The position numbers were made by a program, and so were the translations under genes. From positions 1-14,308 of the forward strand of contig JAXHTH010000353.1 of the NCBI GenBank assembly GCA_034211115.1: a stretch of 14,308 nt of DNA. The letters run 5' to 3'. This stretch comes from JAXHTH01 sp034211115. GTDB taxonomy: Bacteria; Planctomycetota; Phycisphaerae; Phycisphaerales; SM1A02. Positions 4,565 to 11,516 of this stretch are shown here, one piece after another. A model generated the notes under the pieces. It saw nothing but the letters and a program-made list of their open reading frames with translations, did not search any database and was not told where the DNA came from. Position 1 is the stretch's first letter, and every line of letters begins with the position of its first letter.

Positions 4565-7510
4565 ATGTATCGAAGACGGACTTCGGCGGGATGCGATCTC
4601 AGGCGAACGCAGATCACGATGGGCGTGCTCATCCTCGCCGCCTGCGCCGCCGTGGCCTCCGCCGCGGCGCGGGGAACGGTGCTGCATGTCGATGACGATG
4701 CGCCGCCGGGCGGGGACGGGCTCACCTGGTCCACCGCGTTCCGATTCCTCCAGGATGCCCTGGCCTTCGCCGCCGACTCGGGCGGCGCCGTCGACGAGAT
4801 CCGCGTCGCCGGCGGCGTGTACCGGCCCGATCGTGATGAAGCCGATCCCGAGGGCACCGGCGATCGCGCCGCGACGTTCGTGCTCGTCGATGCCGTCAAC
4901 CTCGCCGGCGGCTACGCCGGTCTCGACGGCGATGATCCCGATGAGCGCGACATCGACCTGTACGTCACCGTCCTCGACGGCGACCTGGCCGGCGATGACG
5001 GCGCGGAGTTCCAGAACATCGCCGAAAACAGCCTGCACGTGGTCACCGGCGCCCAGCTCTCCCCGGACACGACGCTCGACGGCGTGACGGTCCGCGGCGG
5101 GAACGCCGACGGCCTCGGCGCCGACTTCATCGGGGCCGGCATGTTCAATGATGATCAGAGCAGCCCGACGATCATTGCCTGCACCTTCGCCGACAATGCG
5201 GCCGGACAGGGCGGAGGGATATATAACCGCGCCGGGTCCGACCCGGCGCTGATCGACTGCACGATCCGCCACAACCTTGCTCTCGTCACCGGCGGGGGGA
5301 TGCAGAACGCGGGCAACGAGCCCGTCCTGGCGGGGTGTCTGTTCACCGGCAACGTGGCGGAGCAGATCGGCGGGGGCGGGATGTACAACATCGCCGCCGC
5401 ACCGATGCTCGACGACTGCACGTTCCGGGCCAACGAGGCGCTGCAGGGGGCGGGGATGTTCAGCGTCAACAGCGCCGAGACCGGTCCCGTGCTCACCGGC
5501 TGCACGTTCGATGACAACTTCGCCCTCGACAGCGGAGCGGGACTGTACTCGATCAACAGCGGCGCGGGCTCGACGCTTGACGTGTGTACGTTCATCGACA
5601 ACATCGCCCTGGAGGACGGCGGCGGGCTGCGGGTCGGGGGCGTCGGGCCCGTCTCCGCCGACAACTGCCTGTTCATCGACAACCTCGCCGGCGACCTGGG
5701 CGGGGGGCTCTTCGCCGACGACGCCGCCGCGCTCTTCACCGCCTGCACCTTCATCGCCAACTCCGCCAACGACCAGGGGGGCGCGCTCTACGCGCGCGAC
5801 GGCGGGCCCCAGTTCATCGACTGTTTCTTCGAGGAGAACGATGCGGGCCTCGGCGGCGGCGGCGCGGCGTGCAGCGCCGGCGAACCCGCCTTCAGCGACT
5901 GCACCTTCACCGCCAACGCCTCGAATGGAAGCGGCGGCGCCGCCTACGTCAACACCGGCGGCCCGTCATTCACCGCCTGCACCTTCACCGAGAACACCTC
6001 CGCCGGAACCGGCGCCGGAATCTACAACACCGAGGGCAGCCCGATCGTGACCGGCTGCGCGTTTACCGCCAACGTTTCCGGCAGCGCCGGCGGGGGAATG
6101 TACAACCTCGACGGCTTCCCCACCGTCGTCGACTGCACGTTCGCCGACAACGTCTCGATCACCTTCGGCAGCGGCGCGGGCATCCACAACAGCCGCAGCG
6201 GGGCCGTCATCTCCGGCTGCACGTTCACGAACAACCAGGCCAACCTCGGCGGCGCGATGTTCGAGAGCGACAGCATCGATTCGGTCATCGAGAACTGCAC
6301 GTTCACGGGCAACAGCGCGCTCTCCGCCGGGGCGATGTTCGTCTCCGAGTCGGAGGCGCTTATCCGCAACTGCACGTTCGATTCCAATAGCGCGACGAAC
6401 ACCGGCGGCGGGGCGCTGTACCTGCTGATGGGTGCTCCCACGTTGGAGGAATGCACGCTGACGGGGAACAGCGCCGATGTCGAGGACGGCGGGGGGATCT
6501 ACAACGACGCCGGCGCGCCGGTCATGCTCGACTGCACGTTCCGGCAGAACTCCTCGGCGCGGCGCGGCGGGGCGATCTATTCCCGCAACGGCTCGCTGTT
6601 CCTCCGGCAATGCCGGCTCGCGGGCAATGACGCGCTGGAGCGCGGCGGCGGCATCTACGGCGATATCGACAGCCCCACCCTCATCGACTGCGCGATACTC
6701 GGCAACACCGCGCCGACCGGAGGGGGAATCTATCACTTCATCGGCGAAGCCCGCTTCACGAACTGCCTCTTCTCCGGCAACGTCGCGACGGGGAAGCTCG
6801 ATGATGAGGGTCAGCGCTGCATCGTCAACGGCCTGGGCGGAGCCTGCCTCGCCGCGTTCACCGATGCTGCGTTCGTGAACTGCACGTTCAGCGCCAACGA
6901 CGCCGACTGCGAGGGCGCCGGCGGGGGCGTGAGCGGCGTCGACGGCAGCCTCACCAACTGCATCTTCTGGAACAACACCGATGAGAACGGCTCACTCGAA
7001 TCATCGCAGATTCATGACAGTAACGTGACCGTCGACTATTGCTGCATCGAGGGTCTCACCGGGGGGTTCGGAGGCGAAGGCAACATCGACGCCGACCCGC
7101 GATTCGTCGATGCCGACGGGGCGGATGACGTTGTCGGCACCGCCGACGATGATCTTCATCTCGGGGAAGGCTCGCCGTGCATCGATGCCGCGGACAACAC
7201 CGCCGTGCCCGGCGACATCACCGAGGATCTGGGCGGTGAAGCGCGCTTCGTGGATGACCCGGCCACGGTTGATACGGGTTTCGGTGAGCCGCCGGTGGTC
7301 GACATGGGCGCCTACGAGTACCAGGCCGATCCGTGCCCGGCCGACTTCAACGGCGACGGGTCGGTGAACACGCCCGACCTGCTGATCCTGCTCGGCGCGT
7401 GGGGCACGAGCGGGCCGGAGGGTGATCTCGACGGCGACGGCGATGTGGACGTCCAGGACCTCCTCGCCCTCCTCGGGTCGTGGGGACCGTGCCCCGGAAG
7501 GCAAAGCTGA
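4565..7510 (+). CDS. Exported beta-helix (Pmp-like repeat) protein with C-terminal dockerin
   Basis: This 981-residue protein has a signal peptide whose hydrophobic core (about residues 19-34) lies after a basic start, with cleavage likely near ASA-A. A non-repeat N-terminal region (about 37-200, opening VLHVDDDA) leads into 23 copies of C-[TILFA]-[FIL]-x-x-N spaced about 25 residues apart (206-804), each followed by a Gly-rich 'GGGIYN'-type turn. This is the pattern of right-handed beta-helix, Chlamydia Pmp-like proteins. A 'D-M-G-A-Y-E-Y' cap follows, then a dockerin-like pair of Ca-binding loops (DFNGDGSVNTPD and DLDGDGDVDVQD, 924-978) bracketed by cysteines. ATG 4565 has AGGAGG 7 bases upstream. 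The likely role is a cell-surface or secreted protein for adhesion or glycan binding; no catalytic residues are recognised. The final GRQS residues and the stop lie where the AAAGCTGAAA repeat begins. Confidence 0.93.
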   Translation: MYRRRTSAGCDLRRTQITMGVLILAACAAVASAAARGTVLHVDDDAPPGGDGLTWSTAFRFLQDALAFAADSGGAVDEIRVAGGVYRPDRDEADPEGTGDRAATFVLVDAVNLAGGYAGLDGDDPDERDIDLYVTVLDGDLAGDDGAEFQNIAENSLHVVTGAQLSPDTTLDGVTVRGGNADGLGADFIGAGMFNDDQSSPTIIACTFADNAAGQGGGIYNRAGSDPALIDCTIRHNLALVTGGGMQNAGNEPVLAGCLFTGNVAEQIGGGGMYNIAAAPMLDDCTFRANEALQGAGMFSVNSAETGPVLTGCTFDDNFALDSGAGLYSINSGAGSTLDVCTFIDNIALEDGGGLRVGGVGPVSADNCLFIDNLAGDLGGGLFADDAAALFTACTFIANSANDQGGALYARDGGPQFIDCFFEENDAGLGGGGAACSAGEPAFSDCTFTANASNGSGGAAYVNTGGPSFTACTFTENTSAGTGAGIYNTEGSPIVTGCAFTANVSGSAGGGMYNLDGFPTVVDCTFADNVSITFGSGAGIHNSRSGAVISGCTFTNNQANLGGAMFESDSIDSVIENCTFTGNSALSAGAMFVSESEALIRNCTFDSNSATNTGGGALYLLMGAPTLEECTLTGNSADVEDGGGIYNDAGAPVMLDCTFRQNSSARRGGAIYSRNGSLFLRQCRLAGNDALERGGGIYGDIDSPTLIDCAILGNTAPTGGGIYHFIGEARFTNCLFSGNVATGKLDDEGQRCIVNGLGGACLAAFTDAAFVNCTFSANDADCEGAGGGVSGVDGSLTNCIFWNNTDENGSLESSQIHDSNVTVDYCCIEGLTGGFGGEGNIDADPRFVDADGADDVVGTADDDLHLGEGSPCIDAADNTAVPGDITEDLGGEARFVDDPATVDTGFGEPPVVDMGAYEYQADPCPADFNGDGSVNTPDLLILLGAWGTSGPEGDLDGDGDVDVQDLLALLGSWGPCPGRQS
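7334..7498 (+). other. Dockerin-like module of the beta-helix protein
   Basis: It covers two 12-residue EF-hand-like calcium loops, each followed by 'DLL-x-LLG-x-W', with CP at both ends (Cys924 and Cys977 or so), which could form a disulfide that closes the module. This fits the dockerin variety common on planctomycete exported proteins. No cohesin is encoded in the window. Confidence 0.75.
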
Positions 7511-7534
7511 AACGGGGAAAGCTGAAAGCTGAAA
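7503..7534. repeat. AAAGCTGAAA repeat, copy 1
   Basis: AAAGCTGAAA, a 5-base spacer, then AAAGCTGAAAGCTGAAA. It matches 13848-13879 at 29 of 32 bases. The copy overlaps the end of the beta-helix gene, so the TGA stop at 7508-7510 is part of the repeat. Confidence 0.85.
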
Positions 7535-7630
7535 GGGGACATGGCCACATTGGCACATTGTCACATGCGCACAGGGGCCCGGTGATGGCGTCGGGTCCGC
7601 TGTGCGGACCGGAAGCGGTGCATTGACCGG

Positions 7631-7669
7631 GGTGCCATGCTTCATCCGCGAAGCGGTGAAGCATGTGCC
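7631..7669. repeat. 39-bp hairpin repeat, copy 1
   Basis: It begins GGTGCCATGCTTCATCCGCG and folds as ATGCTTCA (8 bp), a bulged T, CCGC/GCGG (4 bp) and a 3-base loop. It differs from the copy at 13886-13924 at only three positions, two of them in the loop region. This is strong evidence for a dispersed repeat family rather than chance. Confidence 0.85.
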
Positions 7670-7708
7670 TTGTGCGCGTTCTGCGTACATGTTTCGCCCT
7701 GTCGGGAC

Positions 7709-7721
7709 GAAGCATGGCACC
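7709..7721. repeat. Inverted 13-bp partner of the GGTGCCATGCTTC repeat
   Basis: GAAGCATGGCACC is the exact reverse complement of the first 13 bases of the hairpin repeat at 7631. The pair brackets 7631-7721, which may be one larger element. Confidence 0.7.
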
Positions 7722-7737
7722 CGCGCTGTGCCGCCCG

Positions 7738-7765
7738 GTGGCCCTCGGTGGCCCTCCGTGTTTCA
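7738..7765 (-). repeat. CACGGAGGGCCAC repeat, copy 1
   Basis: Read on the minus strand, this 28-base element matches 14084-14111 at 27 of 28 positions. It is in the opposite orientation relative to that copy. Confidence 0.8.
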
Positions 7766-7858
7766 GTCGGAACGACGCGGCCGGCGACTCTCTCCGTCGG
7801 GAGGCCTCGCGCCGGATCGGCTGCGCCCACCGGTCTATCGCCGACCGGTCTTTGCGCC

Positions 7859-7864
7859 TATGCT
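7859..7864 (+). promoter_or_regulatory. Weak -10 candidate for the pcm-like gene
   Basis: TATGCT in otherwise GC-rich sequence, about 83 bases ahead of the start codon. No recognisable -35 lies at the right distance. It is listed because the other promoter candidates in the window have the same TATxxT form. Confidence 0.3.
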
Positions 7865-7920
7865 GTAGCGTGGTGAGGGGATCGGGCCGGTGCGGCCTCG
7901 TGTGCGGCGGCGCTCGGGTG

Positions 7921-7942
7921 ATCCCCGATGGACAAGGGGGAT
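7921..7942 (+). promoter_or_regulatory. Possible hairpin hiding the pcm-like ribosome site
   Basis: ATCCCC (7921-7926) can pair with GGGGAT (7937-7942), which is the ribosome-binding stretch of the methyltransferase gene. The stem is only 6 bp with a 10-base loop, so any effect would be modest. Confidence 0.3.
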
Positions 7943-7946
7943 GACG

Positions 7947-8861
7947 ATGCAGAGCTTGAAGATCGTGGCGTGGATCATGGGGGCGGCGATCATGGCGGCC
8001 GCGCTGGGACTCACCGCCGGGTCCTGCCGCGGCGGGCAGGAGCCGGGTCAGCCGCCGCCCACGCAGGCAGAGCAGGCAGAGAAGGACGATAAGGCCGCCA
8101 CCGGCGAATCCGATGAGGCGCAGGCCGAATCGGACGAAGCGGAAGAGGACGAGAAGCCGGCGGGGGATGCCGAGCCGTTCGAGCCGCCTTCGCCGCCCGC
8201 GGCGCGCGAGCGCATCGAGGAGCGCGAGACGCTGGTGGATCGGCACATCGCCCGGGCCCATATCGGCTCACCCGCGGTGAAGGATGAAAAGGTGCTGGCG
8301 GCGATGCGGACGGTGCCGCGTCACGTCTTCGTCCCCGCCGCCCGGCGCCGACACGCCTACGCCGACACGCCCCTGCCGATCGGGTACGGGCAGACGATCT
8401 CCCAGCCGTACATCGTCGCGCTGATGACGAGCCTGCTGGAGCTGACGCCGGACGAGAAGGTGCTGGAGATCGGGACGGGCTCGGGGTACCAGGCGGCGGT
8501 GCTGGCGCAGCTCACGCCGCACGTTTACACGATCGAGATCATCGAGGCGCTGGCCGAGCGGGCGGAGAAGGCGCTGCGCGGGCAGGGCTACACGAACATC
8601 AACTGCAGGCGCGCCGACGGCTATCACGGCTGGAAGGAGGAGGCCCCGTTCGATGCGATCATCGTGACCTGCGCGGCGGGCCACCTCCCGCCGCCGCTGT
8701 GGGAGCAGCTCAAGCCCGGCGGGCGGATGGTCATCCCCATCGGCGGGCAGTACGAGCTGCAGCGCCTGGTGCTCATGACCAAGCAGGAGGATGGCAGCCG
8801 GCGATCGGAGTCGATTCTCGCCGTGCGCTTCGTGCCGCTCACCCGCGAGAGAGAGCGGTGA
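7947..8861 (+). CDS. pcm: Protein-L-isoaspartate O-methyltransferase, exported or membrane-anchored
   Basis: This 304-residue protein carries a complete PIMT domain (about 88-304): PLPIGYGQTISQPYIVALM (142-160) is the isoaspartyl-substrate signature, VLEIGTGSGYQAAVLAQL (172-189) binds S-adenosylmethionine, and IIVTCAAGHLPPPLWEQLKPGG (238-259) completes the fold. The enzyme methylates isoaspartyl residues in damaged proteins so they can be repaired. Unlike cytoplasmic Pcm (about 210 residues), it has an N-terminal hydrophobic segment (5-24) ending in AGSC (Cys27, a loose lipobox), then a 55-residue Glu/Asp/Ala/Pro linker. It is therefore probably tethered outside the inner membrane, or is a membrane-anchored protein facing an unknown side. 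I chose ATG 7947 because GGGGG lies 6 bases upstream; ATG 7941 (two residues longer) abuts it. Its stop overlaps the next gene by one base (TGATG). Confidence 0.9.
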   Translation: MQSLKIVAWIMGAAIMAAALGLTAGSCRGGQEPGQPPPTQAEQAEKDDKAATGESDEAQAESDEAEEDEKPAGDAEPFEPPSPPAARERIEERETLVDRHIARAHIGSPAVKDEKVLAAMRTVPRHVFVPAARRRHAYADTPLPIGYGQTISQPYIVALMTSLLELTPDEKVLEIGTGSGYQAAVLAQLTPHVYTIEIIEALAERAEKALRGQGYTNINCRRADGYHGWKEEAPFDAIIVTCAAGHLPPPLWEQLKPGGRMVIPIGGQYELQRLVLMTKQEDGSRRSESILAVRFVPLTRERER

Positions 8862-11314
8862 TGTCGGCGCGCCCGGCGCCGCCCACGGGGCGGCTCATGT
8901 GGCTCATCTTCTGGATCTCCGCGGCGGTGCTGGGGTTCGAGATCGTCCTCATGCGCCTGCTGCTCGTGGCGAGCTGGCATCATTTCGCATTCCTGGTGAT
9001 CTCGATCGCGCTGCTCGGGTTCGGGGCGAGCGGGACGTTGTTGACGCTGGCGCGGCCGGTGGTGATGCGGCACGGCGGAGGGGTGCTGTTCGCGCTGACG
9101 CTGGCGACGGCGGTGTCCATGCCGCTCTGCGCCGGGATCGCGCAGCACGTTCCGATCGAGGCGCGATTCGTGCCCGCCCTGCTGTGGGAGCAGGTGGGGT
9201 GGTGGGTGCTGTACTGGGCGCTGCTGGGCGTGCCGTTCCTGCTCGGAGCGGCGGCGATCGGGGCGGCGCTCATGATCGCCGCCCGGCGCATTCCGCTGAT
9301 TTACGGCGGGAACCTGATGGGCAGCGCCGCGGGCGCGATCGCCGCGCCTGTGGCGATGATGATCGCCCCGCCGGAGTGGCTGCCTTCGCTGATGACCATT
9401 CCGGCCCTGCTGGGGGCGGCCGCGTTGACCCGGCGCTACGGGCTCGCCGGCCGTCTCGTCTGGCTGCTGGCGATGGCGATCATCGCCGCCTTTGTCTACA
9501 TCGATCGTCCGGCGGTGCGTCTTGATCCCTACAAGTACGGCGCGTACGTGCAGCGCCTGGTCGATCAGGACGCGGCGGTGCGTACGGCGCGTCAGTTCGG
9601 CCCGCGCGGCGACGTGCGGGCGTATGAGAGCGCGGTCCTGCACGACCTGCCGTTCCTCTCGACGGGCGAAGCGCCGCCGCCGCTGGCAGTCATCACCATC
9701 GACGGCCACTGGGCGGGCTCGGTCCTGCGCGTCGAGACGGCCGAGGAAGCGTCGGTCGTCGATCGCACGCTGATGTCGTTTCCCTACGAGTTGGCCCCGC
9801 AGCATCCCCGGGTGGCGCTGCTGGGTGAGATCGGCGGGGCGAACGTGTGGCTGGCGCGTCGGCGCGATGCGGGCGGTATCGACGCGGTGCAGCCGTACGC
9901 GGCGGTGCGCGCTCTCATGCTCGGCCCGCTGGCGGGCGACGGCGGGTCGGTGCTCGCCCGCCCCTCGGCGAATCTGATCCTCGCCGAGCCGCGGCATCAC
10001 ATCGAGACCACCCCGCAGCGCTACGATCTCATTCAGCTCGTGAAGCTGGAGTCCTCCGCGGCCGGCTCCGGCGGGGTCGGGGGAATGGGCCAGGACCACA
10101 CCATCACCGTCGAGGGCGTCGAGTCGATGCTCGATCGCCTCGCCGAGGGTGGGATGCTCTTCGTCTGCCGCGGCATTCAGACCCCGCCGCGCGACAACAT
10201 CAAGCTCCTGGCGACGTTCATCGAAGCGCTGCGGCGGCTGGACATCGCCACGCCGCAGCGGCACATCGTCATCGTCCGCGATTACCTGGCCGTCTGCACC
10301 ATCGTCAAGCGCTCGCCGTTCTCGGCACTCGAGATCGAGCGCATTCGTGACGTGTGCGGGCAGCGACAGCTTACGCCGGTCTGGTTCGAAGGGATCAGAA
10401 CGGATGAATTGAATCAGCCGGATGCGCTGCCCGCGCCGGCCGACGGGGTGGGGGACTGGTATCACTACGCGGCCCGGCAGCTCTTCTCCCCCCGGGCGCA
10501 GCGCTTCATCGACGAGTGGGCGTTCGATATCCGCCCCCCGACGGATGATCGGCCGTTCTTCTTCGACTTCTGCCGGCTGGATTCGATCGGCGCGCTGCGC
10601 GAGGCGTTCGGGGACCTGTGGTTGACGCGGGCGGAGATCGCGTTTCTCTTCGTGCTCGTGGCGATGATGGTGATCGCGGTCATCGGGGCGGTGCTCACCA
10701 TCGCGCCGCTTCTGCTGCTTCGCACGGCGCGGCGCAGTCGAGGTCGATGGGCGACGGTGGTGTACTTCGCCGCGATCGGGCTCGCCTACCTGCTGCTGGA
10801 GATGACGTTTCTCTCGCGCCTGACGCTGTGGATCGGTGATCCGGTGGTGACGGCGGCGGTGACGATCGCCGGCTTTCTCGTGCTCTCCGGCCTGGGAAGC
10901 CTGACGGCACAGCGTCTCGGCACGCGCGGGGGGCGCGTCCTCGCGGGACTCGTCGCCATCCTGATCCTGATCGGCGCGGTGAATGTGTCGATGTTGCCGA
11001 AGGCGGTGGGGCTGGTTGCATCATTTCCGGAATGGGGGCGGTGCCTGGCCGCGCTGGTCGCGGTGGCGCCGCTGGGATACCTGATGGGATTCCCGATGCC
11101 GATGGGCCTCTCGCGGGTGGATCGCGGCGCCGCGGCGCTGTTGCCGTGGGCGTGGGGGGTGAACGGGTTCGCGTCGGTGCTCGCGGCGCCGCTGGCCACG
11201 GCGGTGGGAATGACGTGGGGCTTTTCGGTGGCCGCGTTCATCGCGCTGGTGCTCTACGGCGTGGCGGGGCTGGTCTTCGCCGGTCTGCCGCGCGCGGCGG
11301 GCGATCGCGCCTGA
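8861..11314 (+). CDS. Multi-pass membrane protein with spermidine-synthase-like core
   Basis: This 817-residue protein has about six membrane helices in the N-terminal part (12-215), a soluble Rossmann-like middle (about 220-585) and about seven helices at the C-terminus (590-810). The layout and several motifs match the large membrane-bound spermidine-synthase-like family: LGFEIVLMRLLL near the start, TDDRPFFFDF (561-570) before the second membrane block, the AYLLLEMTFLSRL helix (642-654), and GFPMPMGL...PWAWGVNGFASVL (743-773). The nucleotide-binding loop is degenerate (GEIGGANVWLARRRDAG, 322-338, instead of G-G-G-x-G), so polyamine synthesis is doubtful and the substrate is unknown. I chose ATG 8861 because it overlaps the methyltransferase stop in TGATG, which indicates coupled translation. 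Longer starts would run inside the upstream gene. Confidence 0.87.
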   Translation: MSARPAPPTGRLMWLIFWISAAVLGFEIVLMRLLLVASWHHFAFLVISIALLGFGASGTLLTLARPVVMRHGGGVLFALTLATAVSMPLCAGIAQHVPIEARFVPALLWEQVGWWVLYWALLGVPFLLGAAAIGAALMIAARRIPLIYGGNLMGSAAGAIAAPVAMMIAPPEWLPSLMTIPALLGAAALTRRYGLAGRLVWLLAMAIIAAFVYIDRPAVRLDPYKYGAYVQRLVDQDAAVRTARQFGPRGDVRAYESAVLHDLPFLSTGEAPPPLAVITIDGHWAGSVLRVETAEEASVVDRTLMSFPYELAPQHPRVALLGEIGGANVWLARRRDAGGIDAVQPYAAVRALMLGPLAGDGGSVLARPSANLILAEPRHHIETTPQRYDLIQLVKLESSAAGSGGVGGMGQDHTITVEGVESMLDRLAEGGMLFVCRGIQTPPRDNIKLLATFIEALRRLDIATPQRHIVIVRDYLAVCTIVKRSPFSALEIERIRDVCGQRQLTPVWFEGIRTDELNQPDALPAPADGVGDWYHYAARQLFSPRAQRFIDEWAFDIRPPTDDRPFFFDFCRLDSIGALREAFGDLWLTRAEIAFLFVLVAMMVIAVIGAVLTIAPLLLLRTARRSRGRWATVVYFAAIGLAYLLLEMTFLSRLTLWIGDPVVTAAVTIAGFLVLSGLGSLTAQRLGTRGGRVLAGLVAILILIGAVNVSMLPKAVGLVASFPEWGRCLAALVAVAPLGYLMGFPMPMGLSRVDRGAAALLPWAWGVNGFASVLAAPLATAVGMTWGFSVAAFIALVLYGVAGLVFAGLPRAAGDRA

Positions 11315-11516
11315 CCGGAACGGAAGCGGACGATCACCCTTGTCTCGCATCGCGTCTCAGTGCTCGAGACGGGCGATAACGGGCGCCGGCGGCGGCCGGA
11401 CGCGGCGCGGCGGCCGGTCGCCGGCAAAAACCCTTGGTCGCGGGCGGGGCCGGCCCGTATACTTGGCGGCATCTCTCATCCCTGTTTTCGACGCCTGTCA
11501 GGAGCGAGGAAGTCTC
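11315..11516. promoter_or_regulatory. Intergenic region with promoter of the propeller lipoprotein gene
   Basis: It contains a modest 6-bp hairpin (CGTCTC 11353-11358 with GAGACG 11366-11371) that might end the upstream unit, then a very GC-rich stretch and the promoter candidate at 11434-11463. No gene is seen. Confidence 0.5.
11434..11463 (+). promoter_or_regulatory. Candidate sigma-70-like promoter of the propeller lipoprotein gene
   Basis: TTGGTC (11434-11439), an 18-base spacer, TATACT (11458-11463). Transcription would start near 11470, about 47 bases before the ATG. It is the best -35/-10 pair in the window. Confidence 0.5.

Larger units (their letters stand above)
7511..7946. repeat. 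Repeat-rich intergenic region 1
   Basis: No gene is supported here. After the AAAGCTGAAA repeat come an 8-bp-period tandem (CACATTGG, CACATTGT, CACATG; 7546-7567), the 39-bp GGTGCCATGCTTC hairpin (7631-7669), an inverted partner of its first 13 bases (GAAGCATGGCACC, 7709-7721), a GTGGCCCTC element (7738-7765) that recurs inverted at 14084-14111, and a direct ACCGGTCT repeat (7829-7836 and 7844-7851). The right end holds a weak -10-like TATGCT (7859-7864) for the methyltransferase gene. Short open frames here are products of the repeats. Confidence 0.7.

Noticed and set aside
4183..4695. 170-residue + strand frame across the divergent gap, including an ATG at 4561
   Set aside because: It overlaps promoters and the start of the beta-helix gene, stops soon after, and its sequence is compositionally biased. 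ATG 4565 with AGGAGG at normal spacing is the better start.
5584..6390. Long alternate frames inside the beta-helix gene
   Set aside because: They are frame-shifted readings of the same DNA repeats (Arg-rich), not separate genes.
8624..10465. 613-residue open frame on the minus strand
   Set aside because: It lies opposite the two-gene methyltransferase unit; its translation is dominated by Arg, His, Gln and Asp without domains, whereas the + strand gives clear motifs and membrane helices.
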